Assembly: GCA_965214025.1 (NCBI GenBank)
Contig: CBDCAW010000008.1
Span: forward strand, 20,934 to 84,933
Source of the DNA: Granulosicoccus sp965214025
GTDB taxonomy: Bacteria; Pseudomonadota; Gammaproteobacteria; Granulosicoccales; Granulosicoccaceae
DNA length: 64,000 bases
Direction of reading: 5' to 3'
Shown here: piece by piece, positions 37,912-46,774 of the stretch
How the letters are laid out: each line of letters starts with the position of its first letter
How positions within the stretch are numbered: position 1 is the first letter of the stretch
Position numbers and translations under genes: made by a program
Notes under the pieces: model-generated
Seen by the model: only the letters and a program-made list of their open reading frames with translations
What the model was told of the DNA's origin: nothing
The model's database searches: none

Positions 37912-38813
37912 GAAGATGCTGCCTGCACTGACGTGCTGGTCGCGCTCGTTTCGCCAGCCTCACGCCGAGTCTCGCAGTAGTCCGTATCGGAGCACACATG
38001 CATGCGCCCACCCTGATCATCGAGTACCACTTCATCCAGGTACACACCGGTGGCGCCACACAGTGCACACGGGTGTGTGAACTGCTGGACCGAGAAAGGA
38101 TGGTCGTCGAAGTCGAGGCTCACCACATCGGTGTGCGGTGGAATTGCATAGATGCGATTCTCGCGCCCGGCGCCGTACAGTTGCAGCGCCTCGCAGCGGT
38201 GCATCTTGGGGTTGTCGAACTTCGGTGTCGGTGAGGGATCCATCACGTAGCGCTCGGCGACCTTCACCGGGTACGCGTAGGTGGTCGCGATGTGGCCGTG
38301 GCGAGCGATGTCTTCATACAGCTTTACCTGCATGAGCCCGTACTCTTCGAGTGCGTGCAGGGTGCGGGTTTCGGTTTCTCTGGGCTCGAGGAAACGCAGC
38401 GGCTCGGGGATCGGCACCTGATACACCAGCACCTGATTCTTCGTCAGTGCTTGTTCGGGAATACGGTGCCGGGTTTGTATCACAGTGGCGGCGCCGGTGG
38501 AGGTCGTGACACCCACACCGGTGACCTTGTGGAAGAACGAGCGAATCGACACGGCATTCGTGGTGTCGTCCGCCCCCTGGTCGATGACCTTCAGCACATC
38601 GTCAGGGCCGATGATCGAGGCGGTGACCTGGATGCCGCCCGTACCCCAGCCGTAGGGCATGGGCATCTCGCGGCTGACAAACGGCACCTGGTAGCCGGGA
38701 ATCGCAATGGCTTTCAGGATGGCCCGGCGTATCATTCGTTTGGTCTGTTCGTCGAGGTAGGCGAAGTTGTAGCCTTCGATGGTTGGGGTGGTTTCATCCC
38801 CGTGCCCACTCAT
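37908..38813 (-). CDS. phnJ: C-P lyase, radical SAM enzyme PhnJ
   Basis: 301 residues from the ATG at 38813. It cleaves the carbon-phosphorus bond of ribose-1-phosphonate 5-phosphate. The four conserved cysteines are present with the family spacing: CALC (249, 252), then Cys274 and Cys280, 21 and 5 residues apart. The block MPMPYGWGTGGIQ near the start, including the conserved glycines, is diagnostic. The start at 38813 overlaps the phnI stop (ATGA), so it is preferred over the six codons longer frame. It is the catalytic centre of the operon. Confidence 0.96.
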   Translation of the reverse strand: MSGHGDETTPTIEGYNFAYLDEQTKRMIRRAILKAIAIPGYQVPFVSREMPMPYGWGTGGIQVTASIIGPDDVLKVIDQGADDTTNAVSIRSFFHKVTGVGVTTSTGAATVIQTRHRIPEQALTKNQVLVYQVPIPEPLRFLEPRETETRTLHALEEYGLMQVKLYEDIARHGHIATTYAYPVKVAERYVMDPSPTPKFDNPKMHRCEALQLYGAGRENRIYAIPPHTDVVSLDFDDHPFSVQQFTHPCALCGATGVYLDEVVLDDQGGRMHVCSDTDYCETRREAGETSATSTSVQAASS

Positions 38814-40039
38814 GCGCCCTGCTCTCCGCACTTACCCGACCTGCTCGGCTCCTCGATGGCGAGTTGCGACTGTGGACCACGTGATTCACTGCTGGCAGGA
38901 ACAGCCTTGGCCTTCGCGACTTCCTCTCCGGTCGATGGGGTTTCGGTCGGTGTCGCGCCCGCTGCAGTCTGTGCATGCGCCACGCGCAGCTTGCGCAGCA
39001 ACTCCAGCTCCGCCTGAAAGTCCACGTAGTGCGGTAGCTTCAAGTGCTCGACGAAACCGCTGGCCTGCACATTGTCGCAATGCGAGATCACGAACTCTTC
39101 ATCCTGTGCGGGCGCTACCTGATCTTCCTCGAACTCCTTCGAGCGCAGTGACCGATCGACCAGGGCCATGGCCATGGCCTTGCGCTCACTCTGGCCGAAC
39201 ACCAGGCCATAACCACGAGTGAATTGCGGTGCGCGGGTGGTCGAACCCTGGAACTGGTTGATCATCTGGCATTCGGTCACTTGAATGCGGCCGATGGTCA
39301 CGCTGAAACCCAGCTCCGGGACGTCGATCTCGACGTTCACCAGCCCGATGCGAATCTCGCCGGCAAACGGATGGGTGCGGGCATAGCCACGCTGTGTCGA
39401 ATAGCCGAGGCTGAGCAGGAAACCCTCATCGCCGCGCGCCAGTGCCTGCAAGCGTTGCTCACGGGTCAGCGGGTAGCTCAGAGGTTCGCGGGTAAGATCA
39501 CCCGGCGGCTCGGCAGGATCGGGATCGCCATCACCTTCCATCAGGCCCTCAGCCGCCAGCAGGTCGGCCACCCGCACCTGGCTTGTTTCCGGCGCTCGCG
39601 CATCACGCGCCGGCGCTTCAACGGCTTGCCCGCCGGAGTCGAGTTCCGGGTCCAGCAGGCGATGCGTGTAGTCGAAGGTCGGCCCGAGTACCTGCCCGCC
39701 CGGCAGATCCTTGTAGGTGGCCGATACCCGCCGCTCGATGATCATCGCACGGGTATCGATCGGGCGCGAATGGCCGAACCGTGGCAGGGTCGTGCGATAG
39801 GCACGCAGCAGGAAAATCGCCTCGATGGTATCGCCGCGCGCCTGCTTGATGGCCAGAGCTGCCAGTGCCGGGTCGTACAGCGACGCCTCGGCCATCACGC
39901 GTGCCACCCCGAGCGCGAGTTGTTCCGCGATCTGGGTAGAATCGATGGGGGGCAACTCGCGGGCCCCGCGCCGTCGGTCGGCAAGCAGGCGATGTGCGTT
40001 GCGGATGGCTTGCTCACCGCCCTTGACCGCTACGTACAT
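38810..40039 (-). CDS. phnI: C-P lyase core subunit PhnI
   Basis: 409 residues from the ATG at 40039, where the family's N-terminus (YVAVKGGEQAIRNAHRLLAD) begins; an open frame extends 37 codons further but is not conserved. PhnI transfers the phosphonate to the ribose of ATP, displacing adenine, with PhnG, PhnH and PhnL. Compared with the E. coli subunit (about 354 residues) it has extra sequence, mainly in a mid-chain loop and the C-terminal tail, which is Ala/Ser/Glu-rich. The conserved HCDNVQASGFVEHLKLPHYVDFQAEL is present. Confidence 0.94.
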   Translation of the reverse strand: MYVAVKGGEQAIRNAHRLLADRRRGARELPPIDSTQIAEQLALGVARVMAEASLYDPALAALAIKQARGDTIEAIFLLRAYRTTLPRFGHSRPIDTRAMIIERRVSATYKDLPGGQVLGPTFDYTHRLLDPELDSGGQAVEAPARDARAPETSQVRVADLLAAEGLMEGDGDPDPAEPPGDLTREPLSYPLTREQRLQALARGDEGFLLSLGYSTQRGYARTHPFAGEIRIGLVNVEIDVPELGFSVTIGRIQVTECQMINQFQGSTTRAPQFTRGYGLVFGQSERKAMAMALVDRSLRSKEFEEDQVAPAQDEEFVISHCDNVQASGFVEHLKLPHYVDFQAELELLRKLRVAHAQTAAGATPTETPSTGEEVAKAKAVPASSESRGPQSQLAIEEPSRSGKCGEQGA

Positions 40040-40100
40040 GTGACGCTCAGCCTTGTTCCCATGAAACGCATCGCTCTGTCGGGTTTGTCGCATCGGTGCA

Positions 40101-40715
40101 TCACGGTATCGCCTCGCTGACGACGCGTGTGGTGCGAGGCAGGCAGACAAACTCGTGTTCGCTGAGCAGGATCAGGTCGATGCCGCAGGGGAAGATGGCG
40201 CCGTTCGCTTGCCAGCGAGACAGGAAATCGTCGGGTATCGGGTGGGGTGCGATCATTCGAGTCTCGGCGATACCGGGGCCCGACAATATCAGGGGTGACC
40301 CCCCGTCAAATCCGTCCACCGGTGCCAGCAGCATCGCTGATCGATCGGGGTACTCGTCGCTGCCTTGCGCCAGCGAGGTGAAAGCCGGCCATTCGTCCTG
40401 CAGTGAGACGATGACGAATCGGGCAGCGACGATGTCCGGCACTACCGGGCTGCCGGTGTGGAACCGCAGCCATCGGCCAACCGCGTCGGTATGTCTCAGC
40501 GACTCGGACAACCCGATGGGCGTATCGGCGTCACACAGCGTCAGGGCTACTACAGCACTGACCCTGGGAAGATCTGCCGGCGCCTCCGTATCGATGCTCA
40601 CCTTCTGACGGGTGCCCGGCCGCGACATGCCGCTCATCAGCTGACGAAACGCCACCTGCGCCTGGAACACCGGATCGCGCAGGCCGCCGGCTACTGCCCC
40701 CGCATCGATGCTCAC
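40101..40715 (-). CDS. phnH: C-P lyase core subunit PhnH
   Basis: 204 residues from a GTG at 40715 (SIDAGAVAGGLRDPVFQAQ), chosen because this is where the family start lies; the frame upstream to 40829 overlaps phnG. Conserved core FRQLMSGMSRPG and GIDLILLSEHEFVCLPRTTRV at the C-terminus, the usual PhnH end. It is part of the PhnGHIJ complex. Confidence 0.92.
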   Translation of the reverse strand: MSIDAGAVAGGLRDPVFQAQVAFRQLMSGMSRPGTRQKVSIDTEAPADLPRVSAVVALTLCDADTPIGLSESLRHTDAVGRWLRFHTGSPVVPDIVAARFVIVSLQDEWPAFTSLAQGSDEYPDRSAMLLAPVDGFDGGSPLILSGPGIAETRMIAPHPIPDDFLSRWQANGAIFPCGIDLILLSEHEFVCLPRTTRVVSEAIP

Positions 40716-40755
40716 AGGTAGCCGATCCAGACATTGACTGCAGGCAATCGAATCA

Positions 40756-41244
40756 TCAGTCCTCCCCTCGGGCCACGGTGAAGAAATCAACCCGGGTGGC
40801 GGCGGTCTCCTCACTGCGCTGCCGGTCATCAGAGCGCAGGCGATTCTCTACCTGCGCCACCAGTCGATGAGCGGGGCCGGTGAAATCGAATTCTTCCTGC
40901 CAGAGTGCATCGAAGATCGCACCGAGCCTGGCGTGCTGCCGGTCACGCCCCAGCACGTTGGCGATACCGATGGTGCCGGAATCCAGCCTTATCAGCGCCC
41001 GGGTAACGCTGACTTCTCCGAGGTTGAATGGGGAACCACCACCGCCTGCCCGGCCACGCACCATGACGAGCCCGACTTCGGGCTGGCGAATCGCATGAAC
41101 CTCCGGGCGTGCCGGCAGGGCGTGCCAGGCTGCATCCACCTCCGCGCGAGTTGCCTGTGCGAGCACTTCGAGCACATGCCTGTGCCGCGACTCGAACGAA
41201 TCGGAATCAGTACTACCCGAACCCTGGGCGGCGTGTTGCGTCAT
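40756..41244 (-). CDS. phnG: C-P lyase core subunit PhnG
   Basis: 162 residues. Typical PhnG features: RPPEVG-like segment (RQPEVGLVMVRGRAGGGGSPFNLGEVSVTRA) and the histidine in RDRQHARLGAIFDAL. It is first gene of the C-P lyase operon on this strand. The stop lies 40 bases before the phnH start used here. Confidence 0.93.
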   Translation of the reverse strand: MTQHAAQGSGSTDSDSFESRHRHVLEVLAQATRAEVDAAWHALPARPEVHAIRQPEVGLVMVRGRAGGGGSPFNLGEVSVTRALIRLDSGTIGIANVLGRDRQHARLGAIFDALWQEEFDFTGPAHRLVAQVENRLRSDDRQRSEETAATRVDFFTVARGED

Positions 41245-41322
41245 GGATGCATTGGCAGCAGACGGGGCCTGAAGGAATCATCAGACCGTTACTGCCCAAG
41301 AGTGCCGACGGCCCGTGACAAC

Positions 41323-41351
41323 GGATGACAGGATGACAGGATGACAGGATG
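41323..41351. repeat. 8-bp tandem repeat upstream of phnG, made of CTGTCAT half-sites
   Basis: GGATGACA is repeated three and a half times on the plus strand. Read in the direction of phnG it is CTGTCAT three times, each 8 bases apart, followed by TTGTCAC ten bases on. CTGTCAT is the Pho-box half-site sequence; here the spacing is 8 rather than the usual 11 bases. It lies about 80-107 bases upstream of the phnG start codon. Confidence 0.7.
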
Positions 41352-41433
41352 CTCTCGGCACGGCTGCAAGCCGGCAAGCACCGGCCGGCACGGGTCGGTG
41401 ATTTCGCCTGGCGCATCGACTGCAACCCCGGAT

Positions 41434-42825
41434 CTAGGCGGCTCGCGGTAGGTCGAGAGGAGCGCGCGGCACCACTTCATCGGCGCGATTGGGAAACGTG
41501 AGCGCGAAGCTTGAGCCATCAGACAAGGGTGTGTAGTCAATCGAGCCTTCCATTTCCGATGCGCTTCGCGCGACGAGATACAGGCCCAGTCCACTACCCG
41601 CCGCCAGTGCCGGATGAAACCGCTTGAACATGCCGAAGAGGTCATCGCGTTGCCTTTCAGGGATGCCAGCCCCGTCGTCTCGAACCTCGATCGTGATCTC
41701 GTTCCGTGCGTTTGACCTTGCAAGGATGGTGATGGTCGTTTCCGCCTTGGTCGGATCTCCGTATTTCACAGCATTGGAAACCAAGTTCTGAACGATCTGT
41801 CGAAGCAGGATCGGTTGAGCACCGACCGGTTGGTCGAGTTCCAGATCGGTACGAAGCACGACCCGTTCAAACCCGTCCATATACGACAGTTTCGACACGA
41901 CATCATCGACCAACTCGGCAATGGCGACCAGGTCCGGTTCTTCCTGTGTGCTTTCAGTACGAATGATCGATACCAATTCCTCGATGAAGGTGTCCAGGTT
42001 CGCCATCGCCCTGCGAACGAGTGCGACCACTTCGAGTGAGTCTGCCTTGTCGTCCGCCTGGATTGATTCATCCAGCAAACTGACCAGTCCGCGTGCCGAG
42101 GAAACCGGTGCCTTGATATCGTGTGTGATTCGGTAGCTGAATGCCGTGAGATGTTCATTCGCCCGCTTCAGAGCATCCTGTGCGCTGATCACTTTCGCTA
42201 CAGTTGGACGAAAGCTGAGCAGGTATTCGAGCAAGATGACAAGCAGTCCGAACGCGAGCAAGGCCTTCTCCAAACCACGATACTCGAACAGGCTGGTCGT
42301 GTTGTCGTCCTCCAGTGAGTGGACGACGCGATCCAGTGTATCGAGGAGGCCACCGGTGGCAATGGTGATAACCCGATCGGACGCCTCACCGGAGCGAATC
42401 GCATCGATACCTCCCGCTTCGAATTCTTCGATGAAACGACGGGCAGTGGCCAGATACCCCACTACCTGGTCGTCAACGCTGCCGCTGGCGAGATAGTCAG
42501 TGTACGGCGCTCTACCTTCAGCTGCGTGCTGTGCCCAGAACCCGGACAGCGTCCGATGATAGTCATCCATGCGATCGACGGCCTTGGCCAACTGCTTCGT
42601 CAACGGTGTTGCCGCCTGCTCCGTCTCGGCGCTCTGGACCTGCAGGGTCAGCAACGCAATTCGCTGAGACAGCATGCGCTGCAGGCCACTGGTGTTGATG
42701 AGATACGCGTCATTGGAAACCTCATCGATCCGCGCGTCGGATACCACGTAGTTCACCACCATCACGGACGCCATCAACAACAGGCAGATCCAATGATTTC
42801 GTGAGAGAAGGTGCTGGGTTGTCAT
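41434..42825 (-). CDS. sensor histidine kinase with PilJ/NarX-type sensor domain
   Basis: 463 residues from the ATG at 42825. Layout: helix 12-28; periplasmic sensor domain of the PilJ type (INTSGLQRMLSQRIALLTL, residues 43-61); second helix about 187-204; dimerisation region with the phosphoacceptor His235 (YRITHDIKAP); HATPase with N-box NLVSNAVKYGD, G1 DDGAGIP and G2 GSGLGLYLV. Family knowledge: membrane sensors of this kind autophosphorylate and pass the phosphate to a response regulator. The nearest regulator is the single-domain one encoded just upstream, so the trio may form a phosphorelay. Confidence 0.85.
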   Translation of the reverse strand: MTTQHLLSRNHWICLLLMASVMVVNYVVSDARIDEVSNDAYLINTSGLQRMLSQRIALLTLQVQSAETEQAATPLTKQLAKAVDRMDDYHRTLSGFWAQHAAEGRAPYTDYLASGSVDDQVVGYLATARRFIEEFEAGGIDAIRSGEASDRVITIATGGLLDTLDRVVHSLEDDNTTSLFEYRGLEKALLAFGLLVILLEYLLSFRPTVAKVISAQDALKRANEHLTAFSYRITHDIKAPVSSARGLVSLLDESIQADDKADSLEVVALVRRAMANLDTFIEELVSIIRTESTQEEPDLVAIAELVDDVVSKLSYMDGFERVVLRTDLELDQPVGAQPILLRQIVQNLVSNAVKYGDPTKAETTITILARSNARNEITIEVRDDGAGIPERQRDDLFGMFKRFHPALAAGSGLGLYLVARSASEMEGSIDYTPLSDGSSFALTFPNRADEVVPRAPLDLPRAA

Positions 42826-42898
42826 TGCGACTGTATCTGTTGCGCGGCCGTGTGATTGATCAGCGTATCGTGCGAGCACGTGTCGCAGAGCGTACGTT

Positions 42899-43372
42899 CT
42901 ATGGATCGATGAGTTTGAGGTGGCTCAAATGCTTACCGTGATCACTACCATCGACGATGCTCAATACACGATTCAGACCTTCCCCGGAAAAGGGCTTTGT
43001 CGCGTAACCACCGACGCGTGCGAACCTTCTGGCCATCTCCATGTCCTTCGGGTCGAGCGACGAGGTCAGCATGACAATCACCGTGTTCAAGTAGATCTGC
43101 GTGAATTGCCTTTTGAGAATGACAAGAAAGTCGAATCCGGACATGATCGGCATACTGATGTCCAGCAGGATGAGGTCGATCGTACGGTCCGGATCGGCAC
43201 CAAGAGTGTCGATGGCATCCTGGCCGCGTGCGAACGCTTGTATCTCGTGGAACCTTGAACAACCGTTGATGAGGCGCCTGTACAACATCAGGTCGACATC
43301 GCTGTCATCGAGCAACAGTGCGCTCAAACTTCTCACTGGCGGATCCGCGTGCTGTCGGGTGTGGCTACTCAT
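42899..43372 (-). CDS. single-domain response regulator
   Basis: 157 residues, receiver domain only. Acidic pair DD at residues 22-23 (LLLDDSDVDLM), phosphoacceptor Asp71 (LILLDISMPIMSGFDFL), Thr/Ser near MLTSSLD, and the conserved Lys in GGYATKPF. No output domain follows. It overlaps the end of the upstream kinase gene by 8 bases. It could shuttle phosphate between the two flanking kinases or bind a target protein. Confidence 0.88.
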   Translation of the reverse strand: MSSHTRQHADPPVRSLSALLLDDSDVDLMLYRRLINGCSRFHEIQAFARGQDAIDTLGADPDRTIDLILLDISMPIMSGFDFLVILKRQFTQIYLNTVIVMLTSSLDPKDMEMARRFARVGGYATKPFSGEGLNRVLSIVDGSDHGKHLSHLKLIDP

Positions 43373-44534
43373 GGGCAGGTTTTGGAAACTGCAGAGTGAA
43401 CGCGGTGCCCACCACCCCGTCGGATTCCACGCTGATCGTTCCTCCATGGGCGAGAACGACATGACGGATCAACGCCAGGCCGAGTCCGGAGCCCGGGTAG
43501 TCTTTGTCGAGATTCAAGCGTTTGAAGACCCTGAAGACCATCTCGTGATACTCAGGCCGAATGCCGATGCCGTCATCCGACACAATGATCTCGACGGTTT
43601 CGTCCCACTCGGTGCCTCTCACGCGGATGGTTGGCGGCTTGCCGGGCGAGTGAAATTTCATCGCGTTGGAGAGAAGGTTCTGGAAGAGCATCCGACATTG
43701 CGTCGGCCTGACACAGAGATGCGGGAGTTCGTCGACAGAGAATCGGGCACCTGTGTGAGCCTGATCTTCCTGAAGAGTGTTGATGGCGTCACCGACGAGC
43801 GAGTTCAGGTCGATCCAGACTGGTGTCTCCGCAGAGTGTAACGATTGGCTGTAAGTGGCGATGTCCACGATCAGACGATCTGCCAGGTTCAGCGTCGCAG
43901 AGGCGACCGACAGCAGCTCTCTCGTCTCGGGATCGGCATTGATGCTGCACTCGGGAATCAGCTCGTTGTGGATGTACTGCAGGGTGGCCACGGGAGATCT
44001 CAGGTCGTGCGACAAGGCATAGCAGAAATCGCTTTGCTCTCGTTGCAAGATCACTCGTTGCTGCATCTCGTATCTCAGACGAATGGCATCCGTCACACAT
44101 TCCGCCAGGCGTTCGAGCATGTCGACAGACGTCTCATTCCAGGCACGTGGCTTTGTCTCGATCACGCAAAGCGCAGCGATCGGTCTGTTGAGAGGGTCCC
44201 TGACAGGCACTCCGAGATAGGCTTCCACATTCAGATCCGTGATCGCGGGGTTATCCCGCACCAGTGCATGCTTCCGCGCATCATCAACGGCCAACGGCCG
44301 GTTTAGATAGACCACATGCTTGCAGAACGAATGGGACAGCGGTGTCTCGCGAGCCTCCGCGCAGGGCCCCGTAAAGCCCGTCATGCTCTTGAAGTACTGT
44401 CGATCCTTCTCGCGCTGCACGAAGGACAACAGCGAGATCTCGGCGTCGAGCATCTGGGATGCAAGCGCGGTCAGATTGTCGAACAGCGATTCCGAGGGGG
44501 AGTCGACCAGTTCGAGGGCCTCGAGAGAAAACAT
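43365..44534 (-). CDS. GAF-domain histidine kinase (cytoplasmic)
   Basis: 389 residues, no membrane segment. GAF domain at residues 17-155 with CKHVVYLNRPLAVDDAR; dimerisation region with phosphoacceptor His176 (YALSHDLRSP); HATPase with N-box NLLSNAMKFHSPG, G1 DDGIGI and G2 GSGLGLALI. No chromophore-binding Cys pattern is evident, so it is not clearly a phytochrome. It is probably the input kinase for the response regulator with which it overlaps. Confidence 0.85.
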   Translation of the reverse strand: MFSLEALELVDSPSESLFDNLTALASQMLDAEISLLSFVQREKDRQYFKSMTGFTGPCAEARETPLSHSFCKHVVYLNRPLAVDDARKHALVRDNPAITDLNVEAYLGVPVRDPLNRPIAALCVIETKPRAWNETSVDMLERLAECVTDAIRLRYEMQQRVILQREQSDFCYALSHDLRSPVATLQYIHNELIPECSINADPETRELLSVASATLNLADRLIVDIATYSQSLHSAETPVWIDLNSLVGDAINTLQEDQAHTGARFSVDELPHLCVRPTQCRMLFQNLLSNAMKFHSPGKPPTIRVRGTEWDETVEIIVSDDGIGIRPEYHEMVFRVFKRLNLDKDYPGSGLGLALIRHVVLAHGGTISVESDGVVGTAFTLQFPKPAHE

Positions 44535-44813
44535 GCGTGTGTGCCTGTCCGTCTTGTCGAAGACCTTCTACCGAGGCCCCGAAATACTACTTGCGGCTCA
44601 AAGGTGACTATCGACTCCACAGACGTCTGCTTTAATGGTACTTCGAACATCTCGACAGGCAGGATCGGAAGATCGTGAGGTGCGTCGGCATCAATCCGCA
44701 CCTTCACGAGCGCAGTTTGAAAAAGGATCGCGGGTAGACTTGATGGAAAACCGTCGACCGCCACCCGCAGCGTGTTGTCATCATCGTGAACCTTTGCGAA
44801 CGGGCCACGCCGC
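44535..44813. other. intergenic, no confident gene
   Basis: 279 bases between the BatD-like gene and the GAF kinase. A minus-strand frame (44471-44923) crosses it and contains a coding-like stretch (LPAILFQTALVKVRIDAD) but starts inside the BatD gene and has no recognisable family, so I leave it unannotated. Confidence 0.4.
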
Positions 44814-46604
44814 TCAGAGCGGCGGCAGGCCGGACGTTCGATACCCACGACGCCTGCGCGATCCGCGTACGCCTTCGCGTTCAGCGGCGACCGGCACGAG
44901 CGCCGCGCCGAGCGCGTCGGCAAGCGCTACCGGCGTCATCGTCCCGGGCGCGGAGGCTGGCCCGTCGAGCGCACCACGCCCGTACAGCTGGGCGTCGAGC
45001 GCGACGAGCGCGGCGGCCAGATCACGCGATTCCAGACGGGCCGCCAGTGTCGGAAGCCCACGCGGCGGATCGCGCCGCCAGCGCAGCGCCGCCAGACGGA
45101 GGGCCGCACGGGCCAGCGCCGCCGGGGCACCCCGGCGCGCGGCTTCGCGCAGCGCGGTGCTGGCCGACGCATGGCTGGTCGCCGGCGCGTCGCGCGCCGT
45201 CGACGGCAACAGCCCGGAGAGCCTCGCCCGTTGCCGCCACATTACGACGAGCGCAACAGCCATGGCGAGCCCGCCGATCGCGACCACCGCGACCACGCGG
45301 CGCCACCGGCGGTCGTCGTCGGGCATCGCCGGGCCCGTCGCCGGCTCGACGGCATCAACGGGTCTTGCTCCGCCGCCCGGCGCACCTCCGACAGCGGGCC
45401 CGACATCTGTGGAGGATCCGACGGTCGGGCTGGGGGCCGCAAACTCGCCCGGGTCTGATCCGGATCGCCTTGAGGGTGCCACCTGCAGTGTCTCGGCCGG
45501 CAACACGGCGGTGCGCGTCACGCCGGCCGTGGTGTCAAACCAGACCACCTCGAGCGCCGGCAACTCGACAGTGCCAGGGTGCTCGGGAATGATCGACTGC
45601 GCAGTCCGATGCTCGGCGACAAAGCCGTCGCCGGTCTCGATCGATGCGCTTTCGGGCGCGTCGGCGTACACGGCTGCGCCGCCCACGTGCACGTCCGGCA
45701 GCGCCGGCAGCTGTTCGGCGCGCACGCCCTCGGCACGCAGCGTTACCGCGCGCGTCAGCGGTTCACCGGCATGTGCGACCTTGCCACCCGGCCAGTCCAC
45801 CGCAAGCGTCACCCCCCGGGCCGGCAACCACCAGCCTGCGCCACCCGGGGGGCGGGAGCGCACGTCGAGCCGGATGGGTGGCGCGCGACGCGCGACCCGG
45901 GGCGATGGCAGCTTGCGTGCGCGATCCGGATCGCTCCGTAGCTGCACCTCGAGCGTGGGCGGCTTCAACATTACCCTCCCGCTCGCCTGGGGAAAGATCG
46001 CGTACCGGCGCTCCACCACGTCGTACATCCGCCCGTCGCGCCCACGCCTTTCTCGTCGGTTGTCCCCGATAGGTTCGATCACGAGATCAGACCCCATCGG
46101 CTCACCGAGCTTCGCGTCGACCACGTCCACTCCGACCCAGGCCCACACTGTGAGCAGGGTCTGAGATTGCACCCAGGGGGCCGGTTCGTCCACCTCGGCC
46201 TCGACGAACACGTCGCGCTCGGCACCGACCTGCGCCTCGACGACCTCCAGCGTCAGGCGATCGCTCGCGATTTGCCCGATGCGAACCGGTGGCACCGTGA
46301 GCAGCCCGGTCGAGCGCGGCGCAAGCTCGAGCACGATGGTCGAGACGAGGCCGCGCCGCCCGGCGACGATCTCAAGCCGGTCTGCGCGCGAGCGCTCGGT
46401 GACCTCGAACGTGCGCTCGAGCTCCACGGTATCGAGCGGCCCCGCGACGTCGAATGCCTCGATGGTCAGAAGCACGCTCGCGTCGAGCGGCACGCTCGAC
46501 GCGCCGAGCCGAGCCCGCAATTCGGCGGCAGCCGTCGCGCCGAACGGGGCGAGCAGCAGCGCGAGCACCAGTGCTCCTGTCAAAGTCCATCGCCTACCTC
46601 GCAC
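44814..46604 (-). CDS. BatD-like membrane-anchored protein
   Basis: 596 residues. Signal peptide ending near residue 26 (GATAAAELRA), two or three beta-sandwich domains with the BatD-style start (ARLGASSVPLDASVLLTIEA), a membrane helix at about residues 440-462 (RVVAVVAIGGLAMAVALVVMW), then a cytoplasmic Arg/Ala-rich tail with helical content. BatD proteins usually lie in batABCDE aerotolerance clusters with MoxR ATPase and von Willebrand proteins; none is in this window, so this copy is an orphan. It starts about 50 bases from the Zur-like site and diverges from the AztD-like gene. Confidence 0.72.
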   Translation of the reverse strand: MRGRRWTLTGALVLALLLAPFGATAAAELRARLGASSVPLDASVLLTIEAFDVAGPLDTVELERTFEVTERSRADRLEIVAGRRGLVSTIVLELAPRSTGLLTVPPVRIGQIASDRLTLEVVEAQVGAERDVFVEAEVDEPAPWVQSQTLLTVWAWVGVDVVDAKLGEPMGSDLVIEPIGDNRRERRGRDGRMYDVVERRYAIFPQASGRVMLKPPTLEVQLRSDPDRARKLPSPRVARRAPPIRLDVRSRPPGGAGWWLPARGVTLAVDWPGGKVAHAGEPLTRAVTLRAEGVRAEQLPALPDVHVGGAAVYADAPESASIETGDGFVAEHRTAQSIIPEHPGTVELPALEVVWFDTTAGVTRTAVLPAETLQVAPSRRSGSDPGEFAAPSPTVGSSTDVGPAVGGAPGGGARPVDAVEPATGPAMPDDDRRWRRVVAVVAIGGLAMAVALVVMWRQRARLSGLLPSTARDAPATSHASASTALREAARRGAPAALARAALRLAALRWRRDPPRGLPTLAARLESRDLAAALVALDAQLYGRGALDGPASAPGTMTPVALADALGAALVPVAAEREGVRGSRRRRGYRTSGLPPL

Positions 46605-46655
46605 CTTCGCTCTCCACGGCGGCCACTCGGCCGACGATACATCACGCCGAATTGG

Positions 46656-46670
46656 TGTTACGCTATAACA
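46656..46670. promoter_or_regulatory. Zur-like operator, TGTTA-N5-TAACA
   Basis: Perfect inverted repeat TGTTA-CGCTA-TAACA between the divergent BatD-like and AztD-like genes, in the AT-rich interval that holds both promoters. It resembles Zur boxes of proteobacteria, which contain GTTATa/TATAAC-type arms. The zinc-chaperone identity of the gene on one side supports this reading. Confidence 0.55.
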
Positions 46671-46774
46671 TTGCTAGAGCACTACCCGAGATCAAGTCGA
46701 GACCCTGAGTCGCACCAGACACTGACAGTGCCCGCTGGCAATACCCACTCACAATAATACGAGGACTCGTTTCC

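Noticed and set aside
44471..44923. Possible small gene between the BatD and GAF-kinase genes
   Set aside because: Starts within the BatD gene and overlaps the kinase gene; no recognisable family, although part looks coding-like.
44635..46164. Plus-strand open frame of 509 residues
   Set aside because: Low-complexity Ser/Ala/Arg/Pro composition; the opposite frame encodes a BatD-like protein with signal peptide and membrane helix.
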